Below, piece by piece: positions 63,351 through 64,000 of a stretch of DNA of 64,000 bases. Origin of the DNA: Lophius americanus. Lineage: Eukaryota; Chordata; Actinopteri; Lophiiformes; Lophiidae. Each line of letters starts with the position of its first letter. Position 1 is the stretch's first letter. The stretch covers positions 62,001 to 126,000 of the forward strand of contig JBBDHG010000110.1 in the NCBI GenBank assembly GCA_037951165.1, given 5' to 3'. A model generated the notes under the pieces. That model ran no database searches, had not been told where the DNA came from, and saw only the letters and a list, made by a program, of their open reading frames with translations. The translations under genes and the position numbers were made by a program.

Positions 63351-64000
63351 TCCTGATGTGTGCATCACTTTCAAGTGTCCTCTAGAAACACTTCCCTTGC
63401 GTTGTGGGTTTTTTGCATCACGTTTTCACAACCCTGAGCATTTGTTGTCAAATTGATGATGAGGTTTTGTTAATTTGCAGAATGGTTGCGGCTGTCAGGC
63501 ACCTTTGTACTCATCTAAAAATGTACTGCAAATACAAACACATACAAAATAAAGATGGACGTCGTTGACGTTGAGAATAAATTGGGCCTTTGGTCACACC
63601 ATGAATACTCTTAATACTTGTAATTTTAACCTCCTGCAAATACGCACCTGTACTCTTATGTCTATCTAAAGGATTACACAGAGAGGAACCCGATCTTTGT
63701 TTGAAAAAAGAAAACACGAGACAAAGCAACGAGATTAGATTGAAATGGAGTCTAACACCAAGATAACAATTGTTAAATTCCTCGCCGTTGTCTGCGTCGC
63801 CAAAACGATAGAACTCAAACAGAAATCATAAATTGACAGATTCATAATCCCTTCTTTCCCCTTCTACTGATCTCTAACGCCGCTGCTCCGCAGCATCCGT
63901 ATAAGGTGTGACGTTTGGCACGAGCGCGGGGAAAAAAAACAAGCCTCTTCCTGCCTGAGCGGAGAGCGCCGATAATCTTCTGAGTATTACCTTATGTCAC
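63351..64000. other. Unique sequence, nothing recognised
   Basis: No coding, repeat or RNA feature that I can support up to the window edge. Confidence 0.4.

Overview
The window reads as intergenic or intronic DNA from a teleost fish, probably a percomorph. Three things point that way: dense microsatellites; interspersed repeats of types common in fish genomes (L2-like and Rex-like LINEs, tRNA-derived SINEs, Tc1-like transposons, small DNA elements beginning CACTGTAAAA or CACTGCAAAAA); and blocks of unique, homeodomain-site-rich DNA that look like vertebrate conserved non-coding elements (CNEs). No complete protein-coding gene is visible. Most open frames are short, lie in repeats, or are chance. 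The layout fits a developmental-gene desert in which presumed enhancers sit between old repeats.

Layout. 0-20 kb: degraded LINE pieces, two or three CNE-like blocks, a Tc1/SINE cluster at 9.9-10.5 kb, several copies of an unclassified repeat family marked by CACTAGGGGGAG, and a 1-kb purine minisatellite at 17.75-18.77 kb. 20-30 kb: a long tetranucleotide array, a strong CNE-like cluster at 20.7-23.2 kb, another at 25.2 kb and one at 29.0-29.5 kb, with more copies of the unclassified family between. 30-41 kb: SINE and LINE debris, an 800-bp A/T short-word array and a Tc1 transposase pseudogene. 41-49 kb: a large CNE-like block, an inverted pair of A/T arrays, a terminal-inverted-repeat MITE and a 21-bp minisatellite. 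49-54 kb: LINE pieces, one nested inside a DNA element. 54-59 kb: the longest CNE-like block. 59-62 kb: two small exon-like segments on the minus strand, a Rex-like LINE and two long GT arrays.

If there is a gene here, its 3' end is most likely the pair of minus-strand exon-like segments at 61440-61488 and 59677-59715. They have good splice signals and compatible phase and would encode a hydrophobic C-terminus. The rest of that gene would lie to the right of the window, with its 3' UTR running left from 59676. I could not name the protein. Weaker coding-like segments are at 27.36, 29.83, 34.76 and 55.36 kb.

All CNE calls rest on sequence character alone (no repeat similarity, balanced composition, clustered TAATTA, ATGCAAAT, GATAAG or CAATTA motifs), because no alignment was possible. 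Repeat identities come from recognised motifs and from comparing copies inside this window by eye. Boundaries are approximate unless a splice site or terminal repeat fixes them.
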